Below are positions 59,601-64,000 of a DNA stretch of 64,000 bases, piece after piece (positions within the stretch are counted from its first letter, which is position 1; each line of letters opens with the position of its first letter). The stretch is from Spirodela intermedia (lineage: Eukaryota; Streptophyta; Magnoliopsida; Alismatales; Araceae). Below the pieces are notes generated by a model. That model was not told the DNA's origin and made no database searches. It saw only the letters and a list, made by a program, of their open reading frames with translations. Both the position numbers and the translations under genes were made by a program. Where the stretch lies: assembly GCA_902729315.2 (NCBI GenBank), contig LR746267.1, positions 1,059,001-1,123,000 of the forward strand, written 5' to 3'.

Positions 59601-62057
59601 TTCAACTTTTCAGGTGTTGAAATAAAATGTTAGATCTCTCATCAGCCAGTCATTGGAAATATTTTCATAAAACCAGTCAGAGGTAAAGAGAAATATTTTC
59701 ATGAAATAAAAAGAAATAAGTTATAATTAAAAAAAGGAAAAAACAACAAAAGTTATTTTACCTCTTTCCCTTCGTTCTACAATTTTCACACGAACCATCA
59801 TATGGGCATCCCTAGTTGTTGTCTCTGATAACTCTTCCCAAGTACTATATAGTTGAGCACGGCACTCCTCAAAAAGCAACGGTTCAAACACCCTCACATA
59901 CTCTTCAAAAGATTCAAATCGGCCAGGAACACACTGAAGCTCAGTCTCCTCTGAAATCACCACGTGCATAGAACAAATGTCAAACAATGAGGGGACAATT
60001 ACGTACGTTGGAAGCATCATAACAATGAGTAAATCAAGAGGTACGCACCTAATAGAATAAAGAAACATTACTTTGTAAAAATGGAGCATCCCTAAACTTG
60101 GAATGGATGGAGGAGCGTAGGTGGCAAGTACTTATATGGATACGGTGCTTTACACTTTGGAGGATTAATTGATTGGATACCTGAGAACCAGGTGAGATAA
60201 GAGGATTTTTCCTCCTAGATTCGTAGTAGAATTACTCGACCCATGGATTCTATTTTTTTTTTAATAGGGGTTCTGAGAATGGGTTTATATGGCTCTAATG
60301 AACCTACATTAAATTTTGAAACATTAACTAATCAAGGATGCATAGCCAGACGGAAACCAAGTTCCCACTCACAACCCATGTAGCAAGCTACACCAAGTAA
60401 GAAGTGTAGAATAGACTATATATCTTCCTCATATTTTCTTAAGACAAAGTCAGCATTCATAACCTTATATTACATGAAATGCATTCGTAGTTCATCCTAT
60501 AAAAAATTATGTATAAGTGGCTAAAATTTTATGGTGTAGTGCTCCAACAAACGAATTACACTTGATTTTGACATGCAAAGAATTTTACAATGCAAATGAG
60601 AATAAAACAGTGAGCCTTAAAAGAAACCTTAACTAGAATTAAAGAAAAACTTTAAGACAATGATAGCGACTGAGATAATTTCTACCTGGATGATGCCAGA
60701 ATTTATCATTGGTAACCTCCCGTAAAAGACGCTCTACTGATGTATCCTGATACGACAAAGTATTTGTGGATTGCTTTTTTGAAGGAGGATTTTTTTTGTT
60801 ACTTATCTTTGCATCACCAGTGCTCTGACCCACATTGGTTGGCTTCGTCAATGCAACCGTTGAGCTTCTTAATTGCCTAGAGTCTACAGGTTGCTTCCAT
60901 AAGCCTTGTCTAGGAACAGGTAGAGGATGTGGCTCTGGCGAAATTTCACCACTGCTAGCTAGCTTCTTTGGCCGAACTTGAGGCCCTGCAGTTGTGTCAC
61001 CATTAGATTCTACCTTGTGATCATTCGTAATAGACGGTACACTTCCTTCGCCATTTAATAGATCTGCTTGTCTATTTTCCTTGTTAGAAGGTTGACTCCT
61101 CTCAACAGGCGATTGATTAGAACGATAAGCATCTTTCACTGCGCGAGTAGCCATAGAAGATGAAAATGATGGCGGTCGTTTCGGAGTAGAACATTTTATT
61201 GCACCTGCTTGCTTAACCTCATCTATGTTGAGGAAAACAGTTTGCCTGTTTCTTTTCTTTCCTAACATTGCCTCCTTGTGCTCATCGAGCTTAGGTCGCT
61301 TACCTAGGTTATTTACAATTCTCAATGCATGATTTGCCTCAATCCCTTTAACAACCTTTGGCTTCGCAGCCAATGGAGTCTCCTCCAAGCCATCTGCGGG
61401 TGCATCCCCTTTAGAGTTACAATCTGATGTCGAGCCCTCTGGTCCAGAAGAAACATTGCTACAGGTGTCTTTTGTAGCACCACCCCACAGATCCTTCGTG
61501 TCATCATGAAGATCAGAACCATGAAAGTTAGTTTCTACACGCCTACCAAACCCCAAGGGTTCATGTCCTTCTATTGTTTCCTTCTTTTGCAGAGATTCAC
61601 TGTTAATGGACTCTTCCTCATTGTTAGCACTGATTCCCACAGCGTCAGCGCCATCCTCCACATCAGACCATTCCCCTTCTTCCCTTTCAACTACCTCACC
61701 CTTTGGTGGGATGGAAGATACCAACTCTGATGGTCTACCATCTTCACTATGCTTTACAGCAGAAGGAGATGATACACAAGTAAAATTTGTTTCCTCTAGT
61801 TTTTGCACCGCAAATTCCTTCTGTGATTGCTCTTTAAGCCTGATGAAAGGTTGAAATCCAGAACCCGAAGGTGCGTGTGAAAAAGCACGGTTGTTTGGTA
61901 TCCAGGGTGAGCTTGATGATTGAATTAATAGATTGGTGGAGGCACCCGAATTTGAAACAGGAGGCAACTTTTGAGGTAGGATACAAACCACCTCCTCATT
62001 CTCCTCTTCAGCAGGGGGTTCATTGAGATCAATAAATGGCCTACCACGAGTACCCAT
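53669..62057 (-). CDS. SEN1/MAA3-type superfamily 1 helicase with long N-terminal extension
   Basis: Nuclear RNA/DNA helicase of the Upf1/Sen1 group, like the long Arabidopsis proteins At2g19120/At4g30100; Sen1 relatives resolve RNA-DNA hybrids and act in transcription termination. Seven exons on the minus strand: 62057-60686, 59950-59762, 57898-57803, 57705-57540, 56013-55881, 55756-53969, 53893-53669, joining to 1322 aa. Residues 1-457 are mostly disordered and begin [19 protein letters not shown]. Then come [40 protein letters not shown], and a beta-rich domain ([20 protein letters not shown]). The helicase core has Walker A GPPGTGKT (728-735), DEAA (1009-1012), [28 protein letters not shown] and NVALTRAR. 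All motifs are intact. The last intron (75 nt) is in frame and stop-free. The start ATG matches the family's N-terminus. Exons 1-5 are AT-rich; exon 6 is extremely GC-rich. Confidence 0.95.
53894..53968 (-). other. In-frame, stop-free 75-nt last intron of the helicase (exitron-like)
   Basis: Flanked by TGG|gtaccc and gtggcag|GTTGTG on the minus strand. Removal gives the family sequence [13 protein letters not shown]. Retention would add 25 residues including a Ser/Leu run (CT repeat) and an eight-Asp run (GAT repeat) without a stop. Homologues have nothing between RRALWV and GNAN, so splicing is the expected state. Confidence 0.8.
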
Positions 62058-63834
62058 CTCGACTGTGAGTGCATATAAAATCCTGTGCGAGTGTGTCAGT
62101 CTCTTTGGTATTCTTCCAGATGCCTGGCAAAATAAAAGGCATGAGAAGTGGAGGCCAGCAGAAGAACGAAAGTCAAAATTCGTAAAATTGAACCCCCTAC
62201 ACTTAATTGCAACGTGTCTGACTGTCAAGTACAACAAACGTCAGAAAAAAAATCGAAATAGACGTATGAGATGTAAACACAGTCAGGCGTGATATAGAAG
62301 AGAAAATGGATACTACAATAGGAAGGTGAAAAAAATCAAGAATCAAAAATAATAGGGTAAGGTCGTGCTGAGAAAGTCAAATTTCCAGATAATAGGAGTG
62401 CGATAATAGAATTCAAATCACGGTGATTCTCCTATACAACGTCTCAAGCTGAAAGGCTCCCTCAAATATAATGCACCATGTACGATCCCAAAATTAGTGA
62501 TGACAGTCGTACAGTGTTAACTAGACATAACATACCATACTACATGAAAGGAAAATTTCGCATATAACATCGTAAAGCATGTAATAGTTAATATCTCAAT
62601 AATAATGAAATTAAATGCAGAAAGGTTTAATTCAGACATAAGGCCAGCATGACATAGCTATCCCCTTGTAGGCACCTTGTCAATGTGAAGAAAAACCGTC
62701 CAGGGGATGTTACCCATCTGAGATGGAGACTTCAGCATAGTTAACAACAATCACACTTAGAAAGACATACGGAGAGGTAAACTATCACGACAACCACACT
62801 CAGTACTTATATTATAGGGAAAATCATCACTTACTACAAAGTCAATATACATTTGCCCAAGCAGCCAATTCATTATCATCTTGCCTCACCAAAAGAACTA
62901 AATTGCTATAACTGCTCCATCGTTCTAGAGATTATACAGGAATCTCCCCCGTTCTTTACGAGAGTAAATTATGAGAAATTTTCGTCCCTCTGTAAAGGCA
63001 ATATCTCATGATCGCATAAATCATTTCACCGGCTTCACACTCACGTTCTTCCCATCTCTTGCAACTCTAACTCATGGGGCCATCAAAGAAATAGACTCTG
63101 CCAGAGCATGCAATAACTAACGAGAAGTTCGACCCATCTGCCACCGAATCAAGTAAAAGCTTCGCCAATCCCTCAAAGATTGACAAAAATGACGACGATT
63201 CTCCGACTCGGAAGACCGAAAATTCAGCGGCACCAAACACTAGATCCGCCCGGGTCTCAATGCACAGATATCACCCTCAATGACATCTAAAAAACATAAT
63301 TAGAACCAGGCAGAGCACAGGGAAGTGATGCACAGGAGATAATACGGCGGATTACGACCAACCTCAGGCAGATCTGCTCCTGTCTCCCCTCGCTTAGCAT
63401 ACCAACCACACAAACGTTCGACATAACGACGTGGATTCCCGCGAGCAGCAGGGTGGATGGTACCGGCACCCCGACCTCCCCCCCCAGTCCCAGGGGGGCT
63501 GACTCGCTAACGCTGCCGCCGCCGCCTTTTCACCAGTTCACACTCCTCTCAATCGAGGACAAGAAGCGTTCGCGATCGGAGCACGGAAGGAGGTTAGGGC
63601 AAGCACGAGAGAGGTGTCGTTGGCAAAGTCTAGAGAGAGAGAGGAGAGATATAGGAGAGGGGAGGGGTAGAGCGAGGGAGAGCCTCTCTGCGTGTATATT
63701 AGATAGAGAGAGAGAGGGACATTTAGAGAGAGAAAGACAGAGGTAGAGAGAGAAATGAGGGGTAGTTTCTCGGTGTTGGAATTTGGTCTCAAAACCTGTT
63801 TGGCTGTGGAGAGATGGATGGGGTGGGGGGAGGG
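62058..63834 (-). other. Helicase 5' leader, probably with a 5' UTR intron
   Basis: From the TATA box to the start codon is 1.8 kb. A pyrimidine-rich acceptor (ttgccag, minus strand, near 62124) suggests that a UTR intron ends shortly before the ATG. The first UTR exon probably lies in about 63360-63805. That part is CT-rich on the sense strand and has a GC-hairpin-capable run near 63480-63502. The exact donor cannot be fixed by eye. No other gene seen. Confidence 0.5.
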
Positions 63835-63842
63835 TATTTATA
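63835..63842 (-). promoter_or_regulatory. TATA box of the helicase gene
   Basis: The minus strand reads TATAAATA within CTATAAATACCC, a near-perfect plant TATA box. It would place transcription start near 63805, just upstream of the CT-rich leader. The remaining 158 bp to the window end are CT/C-rich promoter sequence with no gene. Confidence 0.65.
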
Positions 63843-64000
63843 GAGGCAGGCCCCCTCTCTCTGTAGCATTATTTAGAACGGGTTGGCACGTGCCGGGAGG
63901 CGTGCATTGGGTAAGGAGGGGCATTCTCTATTCCCACTCCCTCCTACCCTCCCAGCCTCCACCCCCGTCTCCTATCTTCATCTCTCCCACTTGTACGCAA

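Noticed and set aside
1-64000. tRNA and rRNA genes
   Set aside because: I looked for T-loop-like ggttcgaatc motifs and rRNA-like blocks; the few weak matches lacked a foldable cloverleaf or context.

Overview
This is nuclear DNA from a flowering plant. The genes are intron-rich and have GT-AG splice sites. The protein families include plant-specific or plant-typical ones: a SAUR, an LRR-malectin receptor kinase of the LRR-VIII-2 type and a HAK/KUP/KT potassium transporter. Ty1/copia relics and very many (CT)n/(GA)n microsatellites fill the gaps. Several exons are extremely rich in G or C at third codon positions (SAUR, potassium transporter, 3' halves of the kinase and helicase), which hints at a monocot or another GC-heterogeneous lineage. 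I cannot name the species.

Layout. Three genes in the left part read on the + strand: a 5'-truncated NOC3 nucleolar protein (1-10173), an intronless SAUR (13543-13932), and a 24-exon LRR-malectin receptor-like kinase (23565-36258). Three genes in the right part read on the - strand: a small coiled-coil/transmembrane protein of unknown function (45702-46295), a nine-exon KUP-type potassium transporter (47887-51637), and a seven-exon SEN1-type nuclear RNA/DNA helicase (53669-62057). The two groups converge on a gene-poor, transposon-rich zone (36.3-45.7 kb). That zone holds a complete but internally deleted Ty1/copia element with a matching 5-bp target-site duplication, and a second truncated LTR element. 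I rebuilt all three complete multi-exon genes by hand; each gives an unbroken reading frame whose total length is a multiple of three (1037, 729 and 1322 aa).

Between NOC3 and the kinase, 15.1-18.2 kb is a patchwork. A mosaic pseudogene of the downstream receptor kinase (16228-17033) runs into a 99-bp minisatellite, and the pair is bracketed by two related ~300-bp repeats. A recurring theme is (CT)n tracts that bracket tandemly duplicated 45-140-bp units, seen in intergenic DNA, introns and 5' leaders.

The six genes have no obvious shared pathway (ribosome assembly, auxin-type growth, surface signalling, K+ transport, RNA metabolism), so this looks like an ordinary plant gene neighbourhood. 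I found no convincing new multi-gene system. The most interesting points are the recently copied malectin fragment, an in-frame 75-nt intron made of microsatellites in the helicase, the CT-bracketed duplications and the within-gene GC steps. I saw no tRNA, rRNA or organelle-derived genes.
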